Position numbers and translations under genes: made by a program
Notes under the pieces: model-generated
What the model saw: the letters and a program-made list of their open reading frames with translations, nothing else
Database searches by the model: none
What the model was told of the DNA's origin: nothing
Assembly: GCF_023036475.1 (NCBI RefSeq)
Contig: NZ_JAJQKI010000007.1
Span: forward strand, 84,114-148,113
Source: Bacillus pinisoli
Lineage (GTDB): Bacteria; Bacillota; Bacilli; Bacillales; SA4
Direction of reading: 5' to 3'
Length of the DNA: 64,000 nt
Shown: piece by piece, positions 18,767 to 27,443 of the stretch
How the letters are laid out: each line of letters begins with the position of its first letter
Position numbering within the stretch: position 1 is the stretch's first letter

Positions 18767-18909
18767 CCTATCACCTATTTCAAAAATCTTTGCTTTAAAA
18801 GTATAACAAACTATCAATCTTTTTTAATAGGTGAATCAATGGAAATTTGTGTGACAATATTGAAACGTTATATATATTTATACGTCAATTTATTTGGAGT
18901 GTGATAAAA

Positions 18910-19740
18910 ATGAGATGGATAAATGGAGTACTAATTGGGTTATTACTTCTTACTGGTTGTAAGCATTTTACTGAAATTAAAACTGAACATCATGTACAAA
19001 AAAACATTCTACCTACAAGTGATGTCGTTAAAGTGGAACACACAAGCATTGAAAATCTAGAAAGATTAGATCAGTTTGTATTATTTGCCGATCAGCATAA
19101 AGAAGATCGAATCCGACTTATCAAGTATACAGTTGAAGGTCACCCAATCTATTTTGATATCAGCGTTACGGGTTCAGAAATAATGGTAACGATTGACACG
19201 ACTGAAGATAAATATGGCTCACCAGAGGTTAGAACATATCCCTGTAAGAGTATAGATCGAGTGATAACTTCAACTGAGATTTCTTATAATGTAAAAGGTT
19301 GTCCTAACGATAATGAAATAGAGCTTGTTTACGTGTCACATGATGTTGAAAAAGAGAATTTCTTTGCATTTCAATTAAAATATGGAACCAACGATGTAGT
19401 TGAAATTAATACAAAAGAAAACAAATTAGAGTTAAAACTAAATGAGAATAATACTGTTAATGTTGCTGACTTTCAATTTACTAACGAACAATTAAATAAG
19501 ATTTATAAGCTTATGATAGATGCGAATTACCTTAATGATAAAACTTTAACATCAAAATGTAATCAACCGAATAAACAAGAATATGAATTGAATATTTGGA
19601 TTAACAGTGGGTTCAAAAAGTTTAGTTGGGCAAATTGTGATCAAAGTGAAGATGGTATAGAGATGATGCAGCTTGCAGACGGGATTATAGAAATATTGAA
19701 AGAAACAAATATGTACCAATCTATACCTGAATTAGATTAA
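18910..19740 (+). CDS. Lipoprotein of unknown function
   Basis: 276-residue predicted lipoprotein. The N-terminus MRWINGVLIGLLLLTGCK is a signal peptide with lipobox LTGC, so the mature protein should be anchored outside the membrane by its cysteine. A longer frame begins at 18847, but GGAGTGTGAT stands before the ATG at 18910, and only that start puts the signal peptide first. The rest is acidic and rich in beta-strand-like segments, with two further pairs of cysteines (CKS...GCP; SKC...NCD) that could form disulfides. I do not recognise the family. Confidence 0.72.
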   Translation: MRWINGVLIGLLLLTGCKHFTEIKTEHHVQKNILPTSDVVKVEHTSIENLERLDQFVLFADQHKEDRIRLIKYTVEGHPIYFDISVTGSEIMVTIDTTEDKYGSPEVRTYPCKSIDRVITSTEISYNVKGCPNDNEIELVYVSHDVEKENFFAFQLKYGTNDVVEINTKENKLELKLNENNTVNVADFQFTNEQLNKIYKLMIDANYLNDKTLTSKCNQPNKQEYELNIWINSGFKKFSWANCDQSEDGIEMMQLADGIIEILKETNMYQSIPELD

Positions 19741-19795
19741 TTCCCAAAAAAATCATGATAAATAGGTATTGTGAAAAGCTATTATTAGGTGATTA

Positions 19796-20052
19796 ATGAT
19801 GAAAAATAAGCATAAGTTTCTATTACTTATAGTCCTAGTTATTGTTGGTTTACATTATTTGGGACACGACTTATTGGGTATGCTTATTCTGTATATGTGA
19901 ATGGTCTTAGGAAAACAGAGTGCGGAACTATTGGATGTGACGATGTTGCCTTTATTCTAAATATTAGTTGGACTATATTTTTTATGATTGTCCTACCTTT
20001 ACTTTTGCTAGTTCTAATCTCGAAGGTTATCTATAGACGTTTTAGTAAATAA
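19796..20052 (+). pseudogene. Frameshifted small two-helix membrane protein
   Basis: An ATG with weak ribosome binding gives a lysine-rich start and a hydrophobic helix (FLLLIVLVIVGLHYLGHDL), then runs into a stop. Shifting one frame at about 19870 continues naturally as IGYAYSVYVNGLRKTE, a CGTIGC pair, a second hydrophobic helix (FFMIVLPLLLLVLIS) and a basic tail ending at 20052. The continuity suggests one gene of about 85 codons with a single-base shift, or a sequencing error. Function unknown. It lies just behind the lipoprotein gene. Confidence 0.6.
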
Positions 20053-20184
20053 CTATTTTAAATTATCTTCGGGAGAAGAAGTTTACAGAAAATTTCAAAT
20101 TTCTACAACTTTTTCGATTTAGCACGATCTTAAGTAGAAAATATTAAAAAATACGTCTAATTATGCGGTTTCCCAAGAAATAAC

Positions 20185-20213
20185 TGATAATTTCTAGATA
20201 TTCGGACATCCTA
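20185..20213 (+). promoter_or_regulatory. Possible forespore (sigma-G-like) promoter of the SASP gene
   Basis: TGATAA, 16 bases, then CATCCTA about 53 bases before the SASP start. The -10-like part fits the sigma-G pattern CATnnTA, but the -35 part is only partial. Expected from the gene's role rather than proven by the match. Confidence 0.35.
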
Positions 20214-20265
20214 TACTTCGAACCACTTTTTCTGTGGTTCCAAACTTCGTCGGGAGTGATGTATC

Positions 20266-20460
20266 ATGGCAAGAAACAAACTTCTGGTTCCTGGTGCAGG
20301 AAATGTTCTTGATCAAATGAAACAAGAAATAGCCAATGAGTTTGGAGTTCAACTTGGTGCTGATACGACCGCACGAGCCAATGGTTCTGTCGGAGGCGAA
20401 ATGACAAAGCGCCTTGTGGCCATGGCAGAACAACACCTCAAAGACCAAGGAATACAGTAG
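20266..20460 (+). CDS. Alpha/beta-type small acid-soluble spore protein
   Basis: 64-residue SASP that coats DNA in dormant spores and shifts it toward an A-like, UV-resistant form. [20 protein letters not shown] and [11 protein letters not shown] are the two conserved blocks; the first includes the region cut by the germination protease. GGAGTGATG lies before the ATG and a strong terminator follows 15 bases after the stop. Expression is expected only in the forespore. It shows the organism sporulates. Confidence 0.95.
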   Translation: MARNKLLVPGAGNVLDQMKQEIANEFGVQLGADTTARANGSVGGEMTKRLVAMAEQHLKDQGIQ

Positions 20461-20474
20461 TTGGTCCAGTTGTC

Positions 20475-20503
20475 TTAGAGACCCTTTTATAGGGTCTCTT
20501 CAT
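20475..20503 (+). terminator. Intrinsic terminator of the SASP gene
   Basis: AGAGACCCT / AGGGTCTCT hairpin followed by T-rich sequence. Confidence 0.85.
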
Positions 20504-20606
20504 TTTGGTAAATATTGATGTAAATGCTTTACAAAAACACACTCTCATAGTATAAAGAAATAAGTCTAGGCTTTTTCTAGAAAAAATTCTAAGGGTGTGA
20601 CTTTTT

Positions 20607-21881
20607 TTGGACGATATACCATTGTTCTCTGTTATTTTACTACTTACTTTAATATTTTTATCTGCCTTCTTCTCTTCAGCTGAGACAGCATTTTCAAGTG
20701 TAAACAAAATTCGATTAAAAAACTTTGTTGATGAAGGTAGACGAGGAAGTAAGCAAGCATATTATATAGCAGAGAACTTCGATAAAGCCTTATCTACTAT
20801 ATTAGTAGGAAATAATATCGTTAATATTGCAGCGGCAAGTATTTCTGCAAAACTTGCAACTGATATATTCGGTGGTAATACAGGACTTGTTATTAGCACT
20901 GTAACGATGACCATCTTGATCCTGATCTTTGGTGAGATTCTTCCTAAGTCATTAGCAAAGGAACGAGCAGAATCATACTCCCTCACAATCTCAGGTGTAT
21001 TGTTGCTACTAATTAAATTACTCTCGCCACTTAACTTCTTTTTTATAAAGCTGAAAGAATTTGTTTCCAAATTCTTTAAAAATGAAAATGAGATGCCTTC
21101 TGTGACAGAAGAAGAACTAAAGGCAATGATTAACATTAGCGAAGAAGAAGGAGTTATAGATAAAGAAGAACGGGAATTAATTCATCGTTCTATGGAATTT
21201 GATGACATTCTTGCGAGAGAGATTTTAACTCCCCGACCTGATATGGTTGCAATTGAAGTTAACCAACCTATTGAAGAAATTAAAAGGATTTTCTTCGAAG
21301 AGCGTTTTTCAAGAGTACCGGTCTATGAGGAAAGTATTGATAGAGTAATTGGAATCTTATCAGAGAAAGAATTATTTTCGCATTTATTAATGTACAATGA
21401 AGTGGATATTCGCGAGTTACTTCGTGATCCTGTCTTTGTCGTAGAATCTATGAAGATCTCTACCCTCTTACCCAAGTTACAAAAAAGCAAGGTTCATATG
21501 GCAATCGTATTAGATGAATATGGTGGAACAGCGGGCCTTCTTACATTAGAAGATATACTTGAGGAGATTGTTGGAGAGATTTGGGATGAGCAGGATGAAA
21601 AAACAAGTCTTATTACAAAAAAGAATGAATATATGTATAAATTTGATGGTCAATACCCTTTAGAAGATTTCGCTGAACTTCTTCAAATTGAATTGCCTGA
21701 TACTTCTTATCATACACTGGGCGGTTGGGTGCTAGAAAGCTTTGAATCTATTCCCTCTAACGGTGATACATTCTCTTTTGAAAACTTAAAGGTTACTGTT
21801 GATGAAGTAAATAATCGCCGTGTAAAGAAGTTAACGGTTGAAATCGTTAAACCATTATCAGAGGAAATGATTGATAAATAA
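20607..21881 (+). CDS. CNNM/CorC-type transporter (hemolysin-like, CBS domains)
   Basis: 424-residue membrane protein: DUF21/CNNM transmembrane domain (three to four helices within about 1-150), two CBS domains (about 205-330, with REILTPRPDMVAI and LDEYGGTAGLLTLEDILEEIVGEI), and a C-terminal CorC_HlyC domain. Relatives in B. subtilis export or regulate magnesium. AETAFSSVNKIRLKN after the first helix is the family signature. The start is a TTG at 20607 with AAGGGTGTGA ahead. A terminator follows at once, so it is a single-gene unit. Confidence 0.87.
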   Translation: MDDIPLFSVILLLTLIFLSAFFSSAETAFSSVNKIRLKNFVDEGRRGSKQAYYIAENFDKALSTILVGNNIVNIAAASISAKLATDIFGGNTGLVISTVTMTILILIFGEILPKSLAKERAESYSLTISGVLLLLIKLLSPLNFFFIKLKEFVSKFFKNENEMPSVTEEELKAMINISEEEGVIDKEERELIHRSMEFDDILAREILTPRPDMVAIEVNQPIEEIKRIFFEERFSRVPVYEESIDRVIGILSEKELFSHLLMYNEVDIRELLRDPVFVVESMKISTLLPKLQKSKVHMAIVLDEYGGTAGLLTLEDILEEIVGEIWDEQDEKTSLITKKNEYMYKFDGQYPLEDFAELLQIELPDTSYHTLGGWVLESFESIPSNGDTFSFENLKVTVDEVNNRRVKKLTVEIVKPLSEEMIDK

Positions 21882-21885
21882 ACAT

Positions 21886-21909
21886 AAAAAGCCCATCTGA
21901 GGGCTTTTT
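21886..21909 (+). terminator. Intrinsic terminator
   Basis: AAAAAGCCC-ATCTGA-GGGCTTTTT hairpin five bases after the CNNM gene. Confidence 0.9.
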
Positions 21910-21989
21910 ATTGTTTATAAAATGGATTGTACACATATTTTTATAAAATAAATCACTAACTCTAGTTAACATAATAAAATTATAGTCAA

Positions 21990-23228
21990 TCACTTTCTTC
22001 GCAATACCGGTTTTGACACGTTCTCTATTCCTACCAATCCTAGAGTTGTTAATAATAGTTGCTGTATTCCTAAATGGGCATCAGTTGGATCAAACCACTC
22101 TTCCAAGGTATGTATGCCTCCGCACTCTCCTCCTCCACCTAAAGTGACAGCTGGAATGCCTAAGCTTATGGGTACGTTTGAATCTGTGCTTGTCGGATCA
22201 ATTAGCATTGCTTCCTGTCCTACTGCTTGAGTGGCAGCTAATGCTAGTTGAACAATAGAGGATTTCGAATCCTGTATGCCAGCTGGTCGGTCACCTACTA
22301 GCACGATCTCGACCTTAACTCCTTCTTTTCCCCATCCCTGATTTTCTTCTGTTACTGAAAGGTGAATGGCATTAATAATCCTTTCTTCGATATTTACTAG
22401 TGTTTCATTTGAAGTTGAGCGAATATCTAAGATCATACTCGCTTCTTGTGCAATGGTATTTACCGATGTTCCACCTGAAATTTGTCCAACGTTAAATGTA
22501 GTCTTAGGTTCACGAGGAACCTCCAAGTTAGATATATATGAAACAGCTCTACCTAAAGCATGAATAGCACTAGGTGTACCAAAGTCTCCATAGCTATGTC
22601 CACCAGGTCCTTTAAACGTAATTCGGTAGCGATGACTTCCAGTGGCTAAATAGATGATTCTTGATGGAGAACCTGGTTCAATGGATATAAAACCGTCAAT
22701 GTCATCCATATCTTCAAATAATGCTTTTACACCACGGAGATCACCTAAGCCCTCTTCTCCTACTGTAGCAACGAATAGAAGATCTCCATCTGTATCATAC
22801 TGATGATGCTGAAAAGTCTCAATTAGAGTTAATAGTGCGGCTAGCCCTCTTCCGTCATCAGAGATCCCAGGTGCATATATTTTTCCATCCTTTTTTAATA
22901 CCTTAATCTCTGTTTCTTTTGGAAAAACTGTATCAAGGTGCGCTGAAACGACTAACCGAGGCCCTTTTCCTTTTCCAGGTCTAATACCTAGAATATTACC
23001 CACACGATCTCGTTTTACATTTTCTAAACCTAGTTCCTTAAACTTCTCAATAAAATAACTCCCTCTTTCTTCTTCATAGAAAGTTGGAGAAGGAATCGCT
23101 GTTAATCGAATTTGTTCTTCAAGTGTTACATCTTGATTCCTCTCAATAAATTGAAGACCTTGTTTTACTTCATCTACCGTTAATAACCGCATAATAATAT
23201 CAGATATTTCTTCATTAATTTGAATCAT
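21990..23228 (-). CDS. M20-family metallopeptidase
   Basis: 412-residue zinc exopeptidase. Ligand-bearing motifs: SAHLDTVF (H, D), ISDDGRG (bridging D), VGEEGLGDLRG (catalytic E, ligand E), ISIEPGSP and a final GIHTLEEW histidine. GGHSYGDFG marks the inserted dimerisation/lid domain. The set resembles tripeptidase-like M20 enzymes, but dipeptidase or deacylase activity cannot be excluded. Unusually there are about 50 extra residues before the first core strand. GAAGGGGA precedes the ATG. Confidence 0.86.
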   Translation of the reverse strand: MIQINEEISDIIMRLLTVDEVKQGLQFIERNQDVTLEEQIRLTAIPSPTFYEEERGSYFIEKFKELGLENVKRDRVGNILGIRPGKGKGPRLVVSAHLDTVFPKETEIKVLKKDGKIYAPGISDDGRGLAALLTLIETFQHHQYDTDGDLLFVATVGEEGLGDLRGVKALFEDMDDIDGFISIEPGSPSRIIYLATGSHRYRITFKGPGGHSYGDFGTPSAIHALGRAVSYISNLEVPREPKTTFNVGQISGGTSVNTIAQEASMILDIRSTSNETLVNIEERIINAIHLSVTEENQGWGKEGVKVEIVLVGDRPAGIQDSKSSIVQLALAATQAVGQEAMLIDPTSTDSNVPISLGIPAVTLGGGGECGGIHTLEEWFDPTDAHLGIQQLLLTTLGLVGIENVSKPVLRRK

Positions 23229-23369
23229 CTTCTAGTCCCCTTCACCTAATTTATATTTATTCTAGCAATCCTTTATATGGCAAACAAGGAAGTATTAAGT
23301 AACTGTTTTATATACTTTCGGGTAAAAATACGCTATTTTTTAGAAGCTATATAAAAACAGCCAATGAAT

Positions 23370-23399
23370 AAAAACACGAGTTTAAATTCTCGTGTTTTA
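23370..23399 (-). terminator. Intrinsic terminator
   Basis: AAAACACGAG...CTCGTGTTTTA hairpin abutting the HAD-hydrolase stop codon. Confidence 0.85.
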
Positions 23400-24194
23400 T
23401 CAATGACTACTATTCATTTTTTCAAGTATTGGAAAAAGCTCCCCAAGATGTGTGATTTCATAGTCAGGAATTACCTCCGTTTTTTTTATGTTTTCACGGT
23501 TGATCCATACGGTTGTAATACCCACTCGGGAGGCTCCAAGAATATCTGTCATAAGATTGTCTCCAACCATGATTACATTCTCTTTTATCTCTCCAAGTTT
23601 ATCAAGTGCATGTTCAAATATAGATGGATCGGGTTTCCCCTTGCCAAATGCACCAGATATAATAATCTCATCAAAAAAAGGAACTAATTCTGGTGTAATA
23701 TCAAGCTTCGTTGTTTGTAAGTTAGGAGACCCATTGGTTAGTAATAAGAGTTTGTATGTACCTTGAAGTTGATTTAGAACATTCATAGACTCCTCATATA
23801 GAAACGGATTTTGCCGGCGAATAACTGGAAATGTTTCAGCTAATTCTTGACCTAGTTGTTTATCGTCAATCCCTAGTTTTGCTAAACCTCTTGTCCATGC
23901 ATCTTTCCTATAGTTAGGTACTATATCTTTCATTTTACGAAATTCATCATGGTCATCTAGAAATTCTCCCCATAATCCTTCAAATGGGTTTATACCGATT
24001 AACTTTGTGAATTCATAGGTATCATAAGATGAGTAAAGTTTTGTTGCTTCTTCACGGACAGCATTCTCTAACTCCTCAGGCGAAACACCATACTTTTTCT
24101 CGGCTAGTTGGCATGTTTTATGGAAGGCTACTTTTACACTTTTTTTGTCCCAAAGTAAAGTATCGTCAAGATCAAAAAGAATGGCATTAATCAT
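23400..24194 (-). CDS. HAD-superfamily phosphatase (YsaA/YfnB-like)
   Basis: 264-residue haloacid dehalogenase-fold hydrolase. Motif I is [11 protein letters not shown] (nucleophile D, acid/base D), motif [11 protein letters not shown], motif III the lysine in [11 protein letters not shown], motif [15 protein letters not shown] helical cap lies between I and II. It is the next gene on the same strand after serC-serA, separated by the mobile element and a terminator. Since serine synthesis needs a phosphoserine phosphatase and none is in the operon, this enzyme is a candidate; other small phosphoesters are equally possible. GAGGAG precedes the ATG. Confidence 0.85.
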   Translation of the reverse strand: MINAILFDLDDTLLWDKKSVKVAFHKTCQLAEKKYGVSPEELENAVREEATKLYSSYDTYEFTKLIGINPFEGLWGEFLDDHDEFRKMKDIVPNYRKDAWTRGLAKLGIDDKQLGQELAETFPVIRRQNPFLYEESMNVLNQLQGTYKLLLLTNGSPNLQTTKLDITPELVPFFDEIIISGAFGKGKPDPSIFEHALDKLGEIKENVIMVGDNLMTDILGASRVGITTVWINRENIKKTEVIPDYEITHLGELFPILEKMNSSH

Positions 24195-24269
24195 TATTTA
24201 AAACTCCTCATACAATAGTTGGCTTTTGGTAAGTGTATCGAAAGCCACAATCTAAAAAAAGTCTTTGGT

Positions 24270-24304
24270 TAAAATGAGGCACCTTCAAGATACCTCATTT
24301 TTTA
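24270..24304 (-). terminator. Intrinsic terminator of the ilv-leu-ser operon
   Basis: AAAATGAGG...CCTCATTTTTT hairpin. Without the inserted mobile element it would start only a few bases after the serA stop codon. Confidence 0.8.
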
Positions 24305-24308
24305 GATT

Positions 24309-24503
24309 GGCTGTTTTCGTATAGATTGTTGCTTTCGTAAAAATCTTAGGAAGCCGGATTTTTACTTGTTAGTACAAAGTCTCTGCTTTAAATCTAGAGA
24401 GTTGCTCTTTTTCTAACCATTAATAAATCAGTTTAATCGTATTAAATATGGCGAAATTGCTGAATTATATGATTGAAAAGCAACAAAGTTTTAGAAAAGA
24501 GCC
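24309..24503 (-). mobile_element. Non-autonomous GGCT element, copy B (195 bp)
   Basis: Inverted relative to copy A: begins GGCTGTTTTCGTATAG and ends AGTTTTAGAAAAGAGCC. A perfect 8-bp direct repeat TTTAGATT flanks it on both sides, a clean target duplication. The right-hand copy of that repeat contains the serA stop codon, so insertion occurred exactly at the gene's end and regenerated the stop. No coding capacity. It now separates serA from its terminator. Confidence 0.88.
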
Positions 24504-24504
24504 T

Positions 24505-25671
24505 TTAGATTACACGAACATGTCGAACACCACTAATTTTCATTACTTGTTCAATTACTTCATCATGATTTTCAAGATCCTGATCTAAATCTATTAGAGT
24601 ATAGGCCCATTGTCCTTTACTTCGATTCATCATATCAGCAATATTGATGGATTGACTTGCAAGTAAAGATGTAATTTGTCCAACCATGTTTGGAATATTT
24701 TGATGAACGACCGTCACACGTCTTCTACCAGTGTAAGGTAGATACACATTAGGGAAGTTTACCGAATTTTGAATGTTACCAGTCTCAAGAAATTGTTTTA
24801 ACTGAGTAGCTGCCATAACCGCACAGTTTACTTCAGATTCATGTGTAGATGCTCCTAAATGTGGAATTGCTACTACATTCTTCATACTTAGTAGTTTTTC
24901 ATTAGGAAAATCTGTAATGTAGGTATCAATAATTTGCTCCTCAATCGCACGCTTTAAGTCGTCTTCATGTACCAACTCACCCCGAGAGAAGTTTAACACC
25001 TTCATGCCTGGTTTCATTTGTTGAAAGGTTTTTGCATTTAACATTTCCTTCGTTTGATCAGTGAGTGGGACATGCATCGTGATGTAATCACAAGTTTGAA
25101 AAATTTCCTCTGGACTATGGGCGCGCTGTACATCTCTTGATAGCTGCCAGGCTGTATTAACTGAAATAAAAGGATCATATGCCACAACTTCCATACCTAA
25201 TGCTGTTGCATCGTTTGCAACTAACACACCAATTGCTCCAACCCCGATAACCCCTAATCTCTTTCCTTGTATTTCTGTGCCAACAAATTCTTTCTTTCCT
25301 GTTTCAACTTGTTCCGGGACCGTTTCACCTTCTCCTTGGAGACTGTTTGTCCACTCTACCGCTCGGAACAAATTGCGGGAAGAGGCAATTAAGCTCATTA
25401 ACACTAATTCCTTTACTGCGTTTGCATTTGCACCAGGTGTATTAAAGACAATAACCCCTTGTTCTGTTAGTTCATCTAGTGGGATATTGTTTACACCAAC
25501 ACCTGCACGTGCGATCGCTTTTACAGAGGGTTCAATAGGTGTTTCGTGAAGATTATAGCTACGAAGTAAAATGGCATCTGCTGCTTCTACATTTCCTACA
25601 TTGTATGAAGCTAGGTTAAGAACAGCTAAACCTTTTTCTGCAATTGAATTATAAACTTGAACATTATACAT
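24505..25671 (-). CDS. serA: D-3-phosphoglycerate dehydrogenase
   Basis: 388-residue NAD-dependent enzyme for the first step of serine synthesis (3-phosphoglycerate to 3-phosphohydroxypyruvate). Substrate domain at both ends of the catalytic core, nucleotide-binding GVIGVGAIGVLVAN near residue 145, FSRGELV with the conserved arginine and IPHLGASTHESE with the catalytic histidine. A C-terminal ACT domain (about 310-388, VVHQNIPNMVGQITSLL) is the likely serine-sensing site. GGAGGT precedes the ATG, which overlaps the serC end by 8 bases, so the pair is translationally linked. The stop lies in an insertion-site duplication. Confidence 0.95.
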   Translation of the reverse strand: MYNVQVYNSIAEKGLAVLNLASYNVGNVEAADAILLRSYNLHETPIEPSVKAIARAGVGVNNIPLDELTEQGVIVFNTPGANANAVKELVLMSLIASSRNLFRAVEWTNSLQGEGETVPEQVETGKKEFVGTEIQGKRLGVIGVGAIGVLVANDATALGMEVVAYDPFISVNTAWQLSRDVQRAHSPEEIFQTCDYITMHVPLTDQTKEMLNAKTFQQMKPGMKVLNFSRGELVHEDDLKRAIEEQIIDTYITDFPNEKLLSMKNVVAIPHLGASTHESEVNCAVMAATQLKQFLETGNIQNSVNFPNVYLPYTGRRRVTVVHQNIPNMVGQITSLLASQSINIADMMNRSKGQWAYTLIDLDQDLENHDEVIEQVMKISGVRHVRVI

Positions 25672-26764
25672 GTTTTACCTCCAAACGATGCTCCATTTCA
25701 AATTCTTTCATACATTCAACGAGCTTTTGAACACCTTCAAGTGGCATAGCATTATAGATACTGGCCCTCATTCCACCTGTTGAACGATGTCCTTCTAACG
25801 TGACTAATCCCCTTGAGCCAGCCTTTTCTAGAAACTTCTTGTTTAGTTCTTCAGATGAAGTCGTAAAAGGAATATTCATGAGAGAACGGCTTTCTTTTTC
25901 TACACGATTTACAAACAGTGCAGATTCATCAATGAAGTCGTACAGCAGTGAAGCTTTTTCACGATTGATTTCCTCCATTACCTTCACACCACCTAAATCC
26001 TTTAGCCATTCTAATACAAGCCTGGTGACATAAATAGGAAACGTTGGTGGTGTATTATAAAGTGAATGGGAGTTTGAATAGGTCTCATAATTCAACATTG
26101 TCGGGTTATCTTTTTGGTAATAACCAAGCAAATCCTCCCTTACAATAACAACGGTTAACCCTGCAGGTCCGATGTTCTTTTGCGCACCCGCATAGATTAG
26201 ACCGAACTTCGTAACATCATAGACTTCAGATAGAATATTCGAAGACATATCTGCTACGAGGGGAATTTCTCCTGTATCAGGAATAGTTGAGTACCTCGTA
26301 CCTTCAATTGTATTGTTAGTTGTGATGTGAAGATAATCCACATTGTTTTTCAAAGTATGAGATTCAAGGGTTGGAATTTTCGTAAATTGCTGCTCTTTAG
26401 ATGAGGCAAGGATTGTTACTTCACCGATTTTCTTAGCCTCGTGAATGGCTTTTTCAGACCAGGATCCAGTGTTGACATAATAGGCATGACGAAAGGTATG
26501 CAGAAGATTCATAGGGACCATTGAGAATTGCAAGGAGGCCCCACCCTGAATAAAGAGGACTTTATAGTTATCTGGGATGTGCATTAGTTGACGGAAAAGT
26601 GCCTCAGCTTGTTGGATAATCTCTTCAAAATAGGAGGAACGATGGCTCATCTCCATGACAGACATACCTTGACCTTGGTATGATAAAAGCTCCTTTTGAA
26701 CTTTTTCAAGGACAGGCTTTGGCAAAACAGATGGACCGGCTGAAAAATTATAAGTTTCTTGCAT
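25664..26764 (-). CDS. serC: Phosphoserine aminotransferase
   Basis: 366-residue PLP enzyme (fold type I) for the second step of serine synthesis; it can also serve pyridoxine synthesis. TYNFSAGPSVLPKPVLEK opens the protein as in all SerC, the PLP lysine is in YAGAQKNIGPAGLTVVI, and GHRSTGGMRASIYNAM is the conserved C-terminal block with the substrate arginine. The frame opens at a GTG at 26773, but AAAGGTGAT overlaps it and is spaced for the ATG at 26764. A hairpin and a CodY-like box sit between leuD and this gene, so serC-serA could be partly uncoupled from the leu genes. Confidence 0.95.
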   Translation of the reverse strand: MQETYNFSAGPSVLPKPVLEKVQKELLSYQGQGMSVMEMSHRSSYFEEIIQQAEALFRQLMHIPDNYKVLFIQGGASLQFSMVPMNLLHTFRHAYYVNTGSWSEKAIHEAKKIGEVTILASSKEQQFTKIPTLESHTLKNNVDYLHITTNNTIEGTRYSTIPDTGEIPLVADMSSNILSEVYDVTKFGLIYAGAQKNIGPAGLTVVIVREDLLGYYQKDNPTMLNYETYSNSHSLYNTPPTFPIYVTRLVLEWLKDLGGVKVMEEINREKASLLYDFIDESALFVNRVEKESRSLMNIPFTTSSEELNKKFLEKAGSRGLVTLEGHRSTGGMRASIYNAMPLEGVQKLVECMKEFEMEHRLEVKHV

Positions 26765-26782
26765 TCTAATCACCTTTTTCTA

Positions 26783-26797
26783 TATATTCAGAAAAAT
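26783..26797. promoter_or_regulatory. CodY-box-like site upstream of serC
   Basis: TATATTCAGAAAAAT matches the CodY consensus AATTTTCWGAAAATT at 12 of 15 positions, about 20 bases before the serC start. Confidence 0.4.
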
Positions 26798-26810
26798 ATC
26801 TAGAAATACA

Positions 26811-26840
26811 AAAGAGAAGCAGGAACACCTACCTCTCTAT
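26811..26840 (-). terminator. Hairpin between leuD and serC, partial terminator or processing site
   Basis: AGAGAGGTAGG / CCTGCTTCTCT imperfect stem followed on the minus strand by TTTG. The T run is short, so readthrough into serC-serA is likely. Confidence 0.5.
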
Positions 26841-26846
26841 CGCATT

Positions 26847-27443
26847 TTAGCTGAAGAGTAATTCACGTTTTTGTTCATAAGCAGATATTTCATTATTGAA
26901 TTTCTCTGTGAGACCTATATCATCAAGACCCTCTAATAACATTTTTCTTCGATAAGGATCTGTTTGAAAGGAATACTCAAGCATTCCTTTTACTGATAAA
27001 CTCTGCTTCTCTAGATCAATTGTCATTTCGAATGGACCTTCCTTTGATAGGCTAAGGAGATTATTAATTTCTTCTTCCTTAAGTACAATCGGTAACATCC
27101 CATTCTTAAAGCAATTGTTATAGAAAATATCTGCAAATGAAGGCGCAATGACTGCACGAAAGCCATAATCAAGTAAAGCCCATGGAGCATGCTCTCGTGA
27201 TGACCCACAACCAAAGTTATTATGTGCTATCAAGATGCTAGCACCCTGATAGTCTTTGTTATTTAGTATAAATTCTTCAACTGGTGTACCGTCTTCATGA
27301 AATCTCCAGTCATAAAATAAAAATTGTCCAAAACCAGTTCTTTCTATTCTCTTTAGGAACTGCTTAGGAATAATTTGATCTGTATCTATATTTGCAACGG
27401 GTAAAGGCGCAACTAATCCAGTATGAGTGATAAATGGTTTCAT
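26847..27443 (-). CDS. leuD: 3-isopropylmalate dehydratase, small subunit
   Basis: 198-residue swivel-domain subunit of isopropylmalate isomerase, working with LeuC in leucine synthesis. [18 protein letters not shown] and the loop [15 protein letters not shown] are diagnostic; the serine/arginine loop contacts substrate. Length is usual. AGGAGTG precedes the ATG, and the gene overlaps leuC by 4 bases (ATGA-type coupling). Confidence 0.97.
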   Translation of the reverse strand: MKPFITHTGLVAPLPVANIDTDQIIPKQFLKRIERTGFGQFLFYDWRFHEDGTPVEEFILNNKDYQGASILIAHNNFGCGSSREHAPWALLDYGFRAVIAPSFADIFYNNCFKNGMLPIVLKEEEINNLLSLSKEGPFEMTIDLEKQSLSVKGMLEYSFQTDPYRRKMLLEGLDDIGLTEKFNNEISAYEQKRELLFS

